From Lactarius indigo (lineage: Eukaryota > Basidiomycota > Agaricomycetes > Russulales > Russulaceae), in the NCBI GenBank assembly GCA_025766275.1, contig JAFKAC010000047.1, forward strand, positions 248,001-312,000: a stretch of 64,000 bases of DNA, given 5' to 3'. How positions within the stretch are numbered: the stretch's first letter is position 1; each line of letters opens with the position of its first letter. Made by a program: the position numbers and the translations under genes. Shown here in pieces: positions 1-10,481 of the stretch. Below the pieces are notes generated by a model. That model saw only the letters and a program-made list of their open reading frames with translations, was not told the DNA's origin and did no database searches.

Positions 1-300
1 TCGGTTCTCATCGTCGACAATGCCTCAATACACAAGGTGGCCGGGATTCGTGAACTGGTTGAGGGACACGGTGCACGCCTTATTTACCTCCCTGCATATT
101 CACCAGACCTCAACCCGATTGAGCTGGCATTTTCATCTATCAAAGCCTGGCTACGTGCAAATCGTGCTCGTGTCAACGCAGAACTCGAGTCGGACAATAA
201 TCGCACGATTTACAAGGCATTCTGGGATGCTGTCTATTCTGTCACAATGAGCGATGCAAAGGGCTGGTACAGCCATTGCGGGTACCAGTCCGCTCCTTAG
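1..300 (+). CDS. IS630/Tc1-like DDE transposase, 3' end only
   Basis: The frame is open from the first base of the window to the stop at 298-300, so the 5' part lies outside. The encoded C-terminal part of a DDE transposase begins with VDNASIH (second catalytic Asp, D6 of the visible part), followed by [12 protein letters not shown], the classic block around the catalytic Glu of the IS630/Tc1/mariner superfamily, with a basic tail after it. In the family this protein cuts and pastes the element's ends. No inverted repeat was identified, so whether the element is whole cannot be judged. It may be a recent copy, since nothing visible is broken. Confidence 0.85.
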   Translation, partial: SVLIVDNASIHKVAGIRELVEGHGARLIYLPAYSPDLNPIELAFSSIKAWLRANRARVNAELESDNNRTIYKAFWDAVYSVTMSDAKGWYSHCGYQSAP

Positions 301-500
301 ATTTTTGTATCTTCCGCTTGTTATGCACACGAATAGATGACTGCTGGCGGTCACTCGGCTGGAGAACTATGAAACATGCTGAATTCGACGTGTTATAAAC
401 TACACGGTACATGGCACGGGTGCATCAAAACCACACATTGGAGGAAAAAGCTACCGACCATGGGCACGTGCGGGAGTGTGGGATAGCTGACAAAGCTACC

Positions 501-2629
501 TCACACCTCATACGATGTCGCCCTATAGTAACCGTTGTCCTCCTCCTCGTCCTCTTCGTCGTCCTCTTCTTTCCCCATGCTCATCGCATCTTCGGTCTCC
601 TCGTATATGCTCACTTTGTCACTGTCAACAGTCTCTTCTTTGGCGGATTGACATTCCCCCAAGTCGGGCGCTATAACCTGTGGAGTTGAAAGTGAGTCGT
701 TTTCGTCGCTGCTCGTTGCCTCCATGAAACCAAGAGGAACAAGGAGCTTGTCCCTGCAATACTCGTGGATGCACCGGGCGCTATCTTGGCGAAGCCACCC
801 AAATGACGCAAGGAGTTCGATGGGTAGTGAGTACACATCCACCACATCGTACTGTTTGAGATCTGTTAACTCTTCACATAGATCCATGTACTTCCGGCCA
901 ACAGCCGGGGCGTGAGCGTCCATGAGCATTAGCAGCTCCTTCACTGTCGGTACCCTCAGTTCTGCCATGCAATCAAGAAGGACCAGAAGGCGTGATGGGC
1001 GTGGATCCTGTGCTTGTGTAGGTCCCGGCACACTGGGCTCTGGCGCACTTGACGGTATGGTGCGTGGCGATTCATCGCTGATATCAACGAGACGTGATGG
1101 ACCTGGAGTAGGTGACGACGAGCCCGAGACAACATATGTTGCTTGCACCGCAGAGCTCCCTGCTCCTGGTGTGGGCATGATGTTGACGGACACATGTACC
1201 TCGGGCTTTGCATGCATGGTGCGGGTTTTCTTTGTAGCTGGACGGTCAAGTATCTTGGTGTTCGGTGGGGCGTTTATCGTCGCATTTCTAAGTGACTACA
1301 GACCGGTGAGTTGTCGCTCGCTCGAGTTCGCGGTGCTCACCATTTCCTTTGCCCACAGGGTCATCTCTTCATGGGTCAACTCTTTATGTCCGTCTTTCGC
1401 GTTTTCTCCCCTTGGTCTGATCAGACAAAATGTCTTCTTTCCCGGCTTGGAGTGCGCTTGGCATAGGAGATGCTGTTGTAGCTCCAGAAGGCAGTCCAGC
1501 TGACTTCTCATTTCCGGGGTCAGCTCCGAAGGAACATCGTCTTCACGACTGCGTTTCTCCTTCCCCTTTCGGTATCCGCGCGCCCTCACTCTCGTGCGTG
1601 CAGACTCGTGCTGCAAGCATTCAACGGTAAGCTTTTTTTTCTTCATTATATGCCGCCCGACTGACCATATTCTTGATTTCCATCGACACGGCACGCGTCC
1701 GTGCTGACTTCACTTTTTCCTGCAGTCGGACAATTGCGTTGGTCCACTCCTCCTCGGATGCAAGACTTGACATCGTGCCCGGCTCTCCACTGATCCGGAA
1801 CGCTATCTTCACCTCACTACGAGGCGCGTCGAAGTATTGATGCACCTCATTGAGGAAATCCTTCCACTTCATGTCTGTTTGAGCCGTGAACGTGTGTTTG
1901 ATGTGGTCGTCGACCACCTCAATCTGGAACTGCCACACTTCAAGCAATCAGCAACAAATCTCATCGTGAAGGTACGTGACGCTTACCTCCACTGCTAACC
2001 TCCTTGTTTGGATAGGATCTCCCTGACCGAGCGCCCACAGTCGAGGGCAGGGCAGCAACATTCGCATTCACATCCCCACCAGCCCCGCTCTTATCCCAAC
2101 GCCTAGGAATGTCGTGACCCACATGACCACGTGCCTCACGGGTAAGTAGGTCTTCATCTCCAGCGGCGGTACGATGGGTGGCTACTAGATGCGCCAGGAA
2201 AGGAGCCGGGGGAGGAGCCGTGGGGTATGGGGGATAACCCCACGGCTGAAGGGGTGCAGCACCGATGCTGGCACCATAGGGGTGGTGTGGGGGTGGTGGG
2301 TATCCCGGAGGATAGAACATCCCGCTGTAGGGATGCGCATATGTAGGTGGACCGACCGAAGTGTGCTGACCATCGTTTGGAATAGGAAGGCCCATAGTAG
2401 GCGGCAGGTGCGGAGGCGGCAGATGCGGTAGTGGAGGAGTTTGAGGTTGGCGATGGACCTCAGGTGGCGGCAGCGGCAATGGTGGTGGCACAGGTATTGC
2501 CGCAGGTGTGTCGGGAGCAGACGGCTGCGACACACGCAAAGTGACCTTACGCACGCGGGATTGTGATCTCTTGGACCGGCCATCTTCAGTACGTGCATTC
2601 TTGCATTGACGACGAGTGGTGGGAGGCAT
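501..2629 (-). CDS. Hypothetical proline-rich protein, four exons
   Basis: Four exons join in frame: 2629-1987, 1937-1666, 1610-1341 and 1295-501, giving 659 aa. Introns are 49, 55 and 45 nt; splice phases match at every junction. The start at 2629 opens with a basic MPPTTRRQCKN segment, then a long Pro-rich, low-complexity region (about residues 40-150). Around residues 215-290 is a compact segment with VVDDHIKHTF, KWKDFLNEVHQYF and VKIAFRISGEP that could be a PB1- or ubiquitin-like fold; this is inference from pattern only. A basic region (KGKEKRSRED) follows and the C-terminus is very acidic. I do not recognise the family. Genes of this style often sit beside or inside transposons in mushroom genomes, which fits its neighbours, but no element boundary was found. 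It could be a host orphan or a transposon passenger. Confidence 0.6.
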
Positions 2630-3350
2630 TCGAGTTTCTGACCCCTTCTGGTTTCAAGATGCCCATTCTTATATTCCGCACTCTGAAGCTTTCTGTGCTG
2701 CACAGTCGCTCGTCCCCTACCTCTTGCCCATCGTTACCTGCTGGCGCCCCGTGTCGACCCCCATATATCCTACCAACGAGGGCAGCGACGGGCTACCATT
2801 GACAACGCAAGCCGCACTAGCCGGGCGATCCAAGCTGTGCAATGTGCGGCCTATCTTGTATCATGGTGCATCCATTCCCTGTGTTACCAAGCCAATGTAT
2901 GTATCTCGAAGCTGACCGGATGAATCCTTTGTCCAGGCTCTACGCACGATCCCCCGACAGCGATTCCTTCAAAGTTTCGCGTCGCGCGCGCAACTCATAG
3001 CTACCGACTTACAGCATCTCTTCCTGACAACCATACGCTTGTAATACCTGTGCTCAATATGAATAGTTATCCTATCCCGTCGGAATTGCTTTTGTTCCGA
3101 GCAGACCGAGGTAGTCATGACGGGGAGCACTTCTGTGTTGCGCGACATCGCACGACTTAGTCTTGAAAACGATAAGTGGATTGTATAAATTCATTTTTTA
3201 ATTACCACAATTACTTTCTGTGTGAAAAATACTCGGCATGATGGCGGAGTGACCCATTAAAACCCCGCCTATGTCCAAAAAATGGTCACCAGGGGACAAT
3301 CGATATGGAACCAGCTGTAAGCGCACCTGCTCTTGGTTCCCGTGATTTAA
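2630..3350. other. Non-coding DNA between orphan gene and Harbinger element
   Basis: No convincing gene on either strand. An imperfect inverted pair, 3248-3260 and 3347-3359 (12 of 13 bases), lies just outside and overlapping the left end of the Harbinger element. Promoter of the orphan gene should be at the left side. Confidence 0.5.
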
Positions 3351-3394
3351 TGGGTGACTTCCCATAAGCTTATATCCTACATTTTCGTATCCTA
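3351..3394. repeat. Left terminal inverted repeat of Harbinger element
   Basis: 44 bp, matching the reverse complement of 7823-7866 at 42 positions. Begins TGGGTGACTTCCC and ends GTATCCTA. Confidence 0.9.
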
Positions 3395-3648
3395 CATGTA
3401 CTCGGAGTTATTTAGGATCCGTCTAGGTTAGGATAGGGTTGGGTGCTACCCATAAGAAAAATATGACCCTCAAACCAAAGGCTCCCGATGTGATCATCGC
3501 CAACTGCACCTAGATACGGAAATCTCGATGGCTCTCTCGCCGAGACTCAAGAGGCAACAACAACACATGTCGACGCTTTGAGATCAAGAGCACGCTTGCT
3601 GTCATACACAGGTCTCGAGGTAAAAGTGAGCCTAGGAGGCCGGATAAG

Positions 3649-4986
3649 TTAATCAATATTTACACGATAATACCTGCCCACTCGATCCCGCCTGCGGATG
3701 TCACGAAAAATCATATTCTCGAAGTTGTACCACATCTCCTCGTCTTGATCCATCCAGACCGGCTCATAAACTCTACTTATCTGGCTGATTCCGACACAAT
3801 TTGCACGAAGATTATTCAAGCGGACACATACTTCAAGAAGGTGTGCACGACCTTGGTTGTCCCCAATATCAAGAGGAACTCGGAGACGGCCAAATGAACC
3901 TTGGATTGCCCGCATCCCCCACTCAGCAGATTGACGATAGCTGGTTATATCTGCATTGAAAGCAAGGCGAGCCTCACGTTCTTGTATGTTTGCAGGAAGA
4001 CGGGCACCAGTTTTGAGAGGGACTTGAATGCGGCTGTGGGTCCTACGAACACCCCTCGGAAAGGCAGTATCTGCAACAGCATAGTATCCAGGAGGTGTCG
4101 AGTGTAAGAGGAGGTCGTAAATTGGTTGAGCGACACGAGCGTCGTGCCAGCTCCCAGGGTGATTGATGACAGCGGCAATGATTTCCCCTAGACATCATTA
4201 AGTGGTCGGTCAGTATGTAGCAACATATCACGCACCTCGGGGGGATAGAACAAAAACACTAGACTCAAAATGACCATGTAACCACCCATTATATGTTGCG
4301 TTTTCGATATCGGGGTTATTTGAGGCCTGGACTGCGAGCTTGAGCCCATCCATACTACAAAAAGCCCCACCACCTTCCCCTCCGAGCAATGGATGAAGTC
4401 GAGTGATAAGGTCATTCAGATATTGAAATTCTTGGCCCTCGGGCCATTGAATCGCAGCAGAGGGAATGGAACGGAGGGTGTGAAGGAGGATGCGGAGACC
4501 AAAGTCAATGTAACGGGAGACAGTGGTTGGAATAAGTGCGAATATCTGTTGTAGGGCAGTTTCTGGGATAGCTGATGTGAGATAATGGAGTGTGAGGCCA
4601 AGGGCACCTGCAGCGTGGAGTGAATGAGCCTGGAGTCGAGGCCGGCCATGAGAATTGGCATCAGGCCGGGGGATGGGTCGGGTCTCCCATGCTTCCCGAA
4701 ACCCACTCTCCAGTAATAGATGAAAAGTTTGAATATCGAGCCCCATGGTGGTGATAAACGCACGATTGTTATTGCTGTGATAGAGGACTTGCCATGGTGT
4801 CCGTCCTTGAGGGTGTGAGAGGAGCTCTGATCGAGTAAGATACAGCCGGGTCTGAGAGCGACAATTGCGTTGTATTTGATTGAGCTCCTCTGGTGCCATT
4901 AAATATAGGGCTTGCATGAAGTCCTCGTCCTCATCGTCACTATCTGAATCGATTATATTTAGGTGGATGAGAAATGGATTGGGCAT
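3649..4986 (-). CDS. PIF/Harbinger transposase (DDE nuclease)
   Basis: Two exons, 4986-4236 and 4187-3649, joined through a 48-nt intron, give 429 aa. The start at 4986 is followed by an acidic DSDSDDEDED stretch. The RNase H-like catalytic core is complete: D213 in FCSMDGLKLAV, D290 in YAVADTAFP and E339 in QSAEWGMR, with the family hallmark NHPGSWHDA between the first two. The exon junction falls in the strand after the first Asp (FVLSP-RG-EII). Length is usual for the family. In the family it cuts the element at its inverted repeats and makes a 3-bp target duplication. It works with the Myb-like protein encoded upstream on the same strand. No disabling change seen. Confidence 0.93.
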
Positions 4987-5248
4987 TTGCGGTGAATGGA
5001 GAGTGCGGTGGAAAACTTGAAGTTGCGGTACCGATCACTTCATGCGCATGCTGATTTCTCATTTGAACACCATTACCAGGGAGCAAGGGTAGAACGAGTG
5101 GCATTTGAGTTAGACAGAAGGAATGTGGATATAAGGAGCGACAGGGCTATGTACGCAAATGAAACACAGGTGGTGTAATAACACCATTATAGGGGGCAGT
5201 CGGTAACTCGGAAGCGTAGTTGTAAATGTTACCACTAGGCAAGGCAAC

Positions 5249-7465
5249 TTACAGTCCAGGCGGCCCTTGTAGCAATTGATCCATCCCAGGAAGGCGATTT
5301 GCTGGTTTGATGGTGTCGGGTACATGTAGTACAGGAATTGGAGCCCACATATTTTGCAGAGTTGATGCGCCGGCCTCTGGCATTGAGGCAACAAGTTTCT
5401 GGATCGGAGGAAGCAGAGTGGGAGGCATTTGGGCCTGGGGAATCGGAACCATAGTTTGCACATCTGGGAAACCTACAGCAACAGAAATGACAACGCTGGC
5501 AGATAAGTGTAGGTGTTAACACGTACGGGGCACATGACACAATCTGTTGCCAACTTGGCCCACATTGCCTGGGACCACGTTCTCCTTTCCTTTACCGCCT
5601 GCTGCCTTCAACCCCCGCTGCCAGTCATCAAATAGTGCTGAGCTGTTGGTTGGCTGGGGGTCCAAATCCGAGAGAGCACCTATATTGTCAGCCCATCGAG
5701 GCAGTAAGTCATCAATTCCCGGCCTGGAACCAGTTGCCTCGTCATCGTCACTGTCAAGAATCTCGATGACCTCATGTGTTGTAGCAACACCTGGAAGATA
5801 TTCACGCTTGATACGCGTGAACCGTGGAGAGCGTTGATTGGGAAAGTGTGGGCCATGGGGGGAGAGTGGCTCAGGTTTGACCTGGTGCGGGGAGGTGGCT
5901 GTTGGGGAGTGTGGTTCACGTTTAATTGAGAGAGAAAAAGACGGAGAATGTAGCCCTGATGGGATGTGCTTTGATGATGAAAGGTGGCCGATATCCTGGT
6001 GAATCTGTGGAAGGGGGAGGCCCAGATGGTTGGAAGCGTGTGCAAGGTTCTCGAGGACTTTTGGATCGTTTGTTGACAAGTCTCGAAGGTTAATAGCTTG
6101 TTGAAGCCTAAGGATCTGGAGACGTGCTTCGTGTAATTCATCGTGTCTCTTGTCAAGCTTCTCTAAGAGCTCTGAAATCCGTTGATCTTTCATCCGGCCT
6201 GATTCGAGCTCGTGTGCAAAAGATGTAAGCTGTGTCTGTTGCTGAAATTTGACGCGGTCCCGTTCTTCACGAGTACGGCCACTGAAAAAGTCGTTGATCA
6301 TCTCCCGTTGGTCTGTGTGTGACAGGCTTGAAGCCCCACCTCGGATTGAGGACTGTTGCTGACGCTGACGTTTTGGTGCCTCCTTTGAACCCTTACTGTG
6401 ACGACCTGAAGCCAACAGAACAGGCGCAGGACTGTTGGCGTTGCTGTGATCAAACTCAGTGTTAGCACCATCTTGGTTGTCTTCATCTTCAGAAGCCCCA
6501 GATTCTGGGTCTTCTGTAGGTGGAGGGGCAATGGATAAGCGTGGCCGAATGTTATCGCAGCATGTATAAGCACCTAAACTCCCAAGCTTTGTCATGTATA
6601 TGTCCTTTGCTTGTTTGACATGGTCGGGAATGACGGTGTCACCTGTCCTAGGCTTTGAATTGACCATCTGTTTTCGTCAGTGGCCAGTAGACTTGACAAT
6701 TGGATAGAAAATCACCTCCATAAACTTTTTCTTGAGGCTGTTAAGGCTACGTTCTGGCCATTCAGTGTGACGCTCTTGGTCAAACTTTTCAGCAACTTTG
6801 ATCCACAAGTCACCACCCTCAAACCCGACTTCATCCACACATTGGTTCAATAGCACCAATTCTGCTATGGTGAAGGCCTTACGACCAGCCAACCCACCCT
6901 TGTATGTAGAAGGACCAGATGTCTTTGGCCTTGGCTCATCCTCTAGCATAGCTTGGGCTGCTGTCCGTTTTTGCCGTCCTGTAGTACTTGTCTTGACCTT
7001 TGATTGTTGCGCCTTTTTTGCTTTGTCAGCAATAATTTTGCCGAGTGGCTTGCTCAGTTCTTCATCAGTCTGCGTATCTTGGAGCTCCTTTGACCCATCC
7101 AGGGGTTCAGGTCCTTGAGCTCTTTTCTGCTGGCCCTGTGGATTATGTGAAATACCCATTTGTTACAAGAGTAAACAACATACCCGAAAAATGGGTCGTG
7201 GCTTGGGCTGTGAATGTGAACTTGAATGAACAGGACCTGGAATGGGGTGTGCACCACTCCGAGAACTGATTTCCTGATTGCCAGGTGTTCCCTCATGAAC
7301 TAGGGGGCCATGTTGAATAAATGGGGAGACAACTTGTGGGGGGAATGCTGCCGGGAAAATGGGCTGTCTGTACGGCACTGTATTCGGAAAATTTCTTGTG
7401 TGCTGTTGGGTAAAGTGGTGTTGCGGCTGTCCATCTAGACCCTGCCAGAGGTGTCCGTCTTCCAT
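5249..7465 (-). CDS. Harbinger Myb/SANT-like partner protein
   Basis: Four exons, 7465-7184, 7135-6716, 6667-5527 and 5472-5249, join in frame to 688 aa; introns are 48-54 nt. A Pro/Gln-rich N-terminus is followed by a Lys-rich segment and a Myb/SANT-like domain (about residues 175-234: RKAFTIAELVLLNQCVDEV, then DLWIKVAEKFD and a Lys-rich third helix ending KKKFME). A Ser-rich acidic part follows, then a coiled-coil stretch (ISELLEKLDKRHDELHEAR) and the motif VIEILDSDDDE, which looks like a SUMO-interacting motif next to acidic residues. In PIF/Harbinger elements the Myb-like protein brings the transposase to the nucleus and to the element ends. The start chosen, MEDGHLW, is the last in-frame Met before the conserved part; an in-frame Met further upstream (7585) would add a hydrophobic stretch and is less likely. 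Confidence 0.82.
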
Positions 7466-7822
7466 GGAAATTATGAAACAATTTGAAACAATTGGCAGAA
7501 CAATTGGCAGAAAATCAAGTAGAAATATCACTAGCCAGCAGTGCAGGAGAACAAGTAAAATCGACCTGTATTCCACCATTTTCATGGCCAGCGCAAGGCT
7601 GATCCTGGCCGAAACCCGAGGGCCCGAGAAATATCACATAAATTGTTGCTTGGCTGTCCGAGATTTTTACCCTGATTTGGCATAAATTTGTACTCCGACA
7701 TGGTGTAGGATTTAGAAAGGGGGGGGTACCCCCTTCCTAAACGTCTGTTGTCTAGGATCCTTGTCGTTGAGGTCGGAGCACAATTCGTTGAGATTAATCC
7801 CCCGATTTAAGGCACAATGGTT

Positions 7823-7866
7823 TAGGATACAAAAATGTAGGATATAGGCTTATGGGAAGTCACCCA
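7823..7866. repeat. Right terminal inverted repeat of Harbinger element
   Basis: Reverse complement of the left repeat with two mismatches. Internal to it, both ends also carry TAGGATCC-like subterminal motifs (about 3413 and 7754). Confidence 0.9.
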
Positions 7867-10481
7867 ATCTTTAGTGACGGAGTGATGGACGATTGAACTC
7901 ACCTCGCCAACGAGCTCAGTCCGCGGTCTTATGAGGGTTCCGAATTGAATGCGGAGTCTCCACAAGGCGCACTCTGACATCGGCCATGCGGCGTTATGGC
8001 GAAATGTGTCAATTTCCGAGAGCCTAGACAATCTGCGAATTCAGTGGACGACTTGCTGGGACGACCGTCCTGAGTGTGGTCTAATCTTCCCGGGTCCGGG
8101 TCTAGACCACCGGTCTGACAAATGCTGCTTCTGCTTTGGTGCATGTCAACCCCTTCATTTCCCAAAGTCAACGGCACCCTAGGGGGTTCAGTGTAGTACC
8201 CGGCGTGGGCGGTGCATAGTTCTCGCCTCACCTGACAAGGGACGTGACAAAGGTCGGCCGACGGGCATTCAGGACAATCCGGGGCAGGGGCATGAAAATA
8301 CAGCAATACCGTCGAATACCGTTCCCAGAAACAAAGTGGGGTTATCATGTGATGTTTGCAAAAGAGTGACGTGGGTGGACAAACTTTTCTTGTTCTTCGA
8401 AACTTCTGTGGCTCTTTCCCGAATTGGGCGAGAGGCTTGTCTGCGTCTTTTTTTTTCTCTCTTCACACCACATGATACAAATAGTAACTCTTGGAAGTAA
8501 TTAATACACCTGTACGCATGCGAGCGCGCGCTGTCGTGTCTGAGTCCTTCTCGGATGACACATACGCCAGCTTCCCATCCGATATGCTCGCTGGGCAGCT
8601 GGGTTGTGCTGGGTTTAAGACAGCGGAGCTGACATGCATGGTGAAGCTTGCTAGTGATCAGATCGCCGTAAGCCTGAGCAGTACAGTACACAATTCATAC
8701 AGTACAGAACAGTACAGGTTGTAAGTTCGTGTATGGTCTCCGCGATTGTGCCTGAAATTTGAAAATGGAAGAAGCTGCAATCAGCAAGGCAATCAGGGAA
8801 GAATCTGGGGTGTGCAGAACCTGACCTGATGATCTATCATACGAGGTACCGGCGGCCTACGAGTCGTTGTACGGCACATCGATTCATCGACATTTCTCTG
8901 CGCCTTTCTGCCCGCTCAATCAATGGTGGTCACGGACCCTTCCACAGACCCACGTTCTAGCCCTTCGGCGTTACTACTGTACACGCCTCTAACACCGATT
9001 CAGGTTAACACCGACTCCGAAATCGTCTCGTCACTCAATGCAAATCGATGATCGAACCTGGTCTTACTGCCGCCTTCACTATTCCCTTTTCAGAAACTCG
9101 AACTTATCTTCTTTTCTTTCAGTTCGGCCGAAGAAACAATAAACAAATAATATTTATGCGAGGAATGTCCAATTTGGGAGACGGTGACTCAAGTCATTCA
9201 AGCTCAAGCTCAAGCTCAAGCTCAAGTCGTGTTTCGAGGCCCACGCGCCAAATCGAATCCTCTATGACGACGGGCTTTGTAAACCGGATGTACAATGGCC
9301 TACTGTTTTAGTTCCTTTCTGTATCTCTTCCGGGCACCACTATTGCTTCTCGCCACTGCCCTCCTTTATCTCGAAGTTCCTTTTTTCGCCTCACCGAATC
9401 CTATATGAGTGCGAGTACAAACAACGCCACGCGGCAGGCATCTTGCGTCCTGGAAACCTTGTGTCGAGGAATGGGGTATACCCGCCAAATGGTGGTGTCG
9501 ACAAGATGGACGTGACTGGCGCAGCGAACAACTAAAGTGCTCGGGTTCACCATCAAGGGCCGTGTATTGAGCGTCTCTCCGCGCTTCCCCACCTTGATCC
9601 GGAATTCGCCTCTTTTCGACTCAACATGGGTGTCAATAAACCTTACCCGAAGCCCTCAGCACGTCATGCGAACCGAGGGAAAGCCTACCAGCGCGCGGGA
9701 TCTACGCTGGGTGTTGTGATCACCCCATGCCTGGGCTTCGCTCCAACAGGAAGAGAATTCCGCGGGAGGAAATAGGTCTTCGCCGGCCCGGGTTTGGTAG
9801 CTGAAGCGCCGCTCAGGTTTATTCGATCAGCGGTGTTGTTTTCCATTGAAATCTTCAAGTTCAAGTTTGGACCTTCGTTCACAGCGACATTAATCTTCAG
9901 GTAGGTCTCTATGTAATTTCTCTGATTCCCAGAGAGCTAACTCTAACTTTCTCACCCATTACTTCATCCCACCAATAGATATTATCAGGAATGCGACTCA
10001 AAGTATGCACTGCCTCCTTTGGCACCGGATCTACTGATAACCATATAATTCAGGTGTCGGTTCTATCTTGTCGGGGGTGTGACAATTAGCATTGAATGGG
10101 ACGTATGTTATCTTCGAGCCTTCCAATAGTCTGGAGTGGATCCGAATTCGACATCACATCTGGCGCGACGTCTCACCTTGTCCGTAATAGGACGTCGCTA
10201 TCTCTTTTCCGTGACAAGAAAGGTTTCCACTTTGGTCGGGTAGCTTTATACACCGCTGTCACGACCTGGCGATGTGCCGCGACAGACAGGCAAATGCGAC
10301 GGACAAGATTAGAGGCGCGTCAACTGCTAGTTTTTTCCCGAATGCCATTCCCTGGCGCCTACTGGTCATGTGCATGTGCTGTGCCCGATCCGTCCCCTTT
10401 GTTTATGCAAGGCGCCTACGGTGGCGGTATTAATGACCTGCGGGAAGGGTTCCTCCCATCTTTCATTCACCATCTCCCCCC
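7867..10481. other. Non-coding DNA; upstream part of the duplicated unit
   Basis: No gene I can support. From about 8715 the sequence is alignable by eye with 27,550 onward, upstream of the second giant gene: blocks around CCGCGATTGTGCCTGA (8741), GAGGTACCGGCGG (8845) and the segment near 9640-9720 recur at 27,570, 27,650 and 28,766. This is the left part of the tandem duplication and should hold the promoter of the first copy. Short CAGTACA repeats occur near 8680-8715. An open stretch with a poly-Ser run at 9048-9311 is produced by the hexamer repeat and I do not call it a gene. Confidence 0.6.
9198..9226. repeat. Hexamer microsatellite (AAGCTC)n
   Basis: About five tandem units of AAGCTC in the intergenic region upstream of the first giant gene. 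Confidence 0.8.

Larger units (their letters stand above)
3351..7866 (-). mobile_element. Autonomous PIF/Harbinger DNA transposon (4.5 kb)
   Basis: The element is bounded by 44-bp terminal inverted repeats with only two mismatches, both starting TGGGTGACTTCCCATAAGC. It contains the two genes known from PIF/Harbinger elements: a DDE nuclease and a Myb/SANT-like DNA-binding partner, both on the minus strand and both open with consistent splice sites. Family knowledge: both proteins are needed for transposition. A 3-bp target duplication is expected, but flanks (TAA left, ATC right) do not match, so the site has changed or the ends are a few bases off. Intact genes and near-identical ends suggest recent activity. 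Confidence 0.88.

Noticed and set aside
9048..9311. Open stretch with a poly-Ser run upstream of giant gene copy A
   Set aside because: The Ser run comes from an (AAGCTC)n microsatellite, there is no partner exon, and the duplicated flank upstream of copy B does not preserve the frame.
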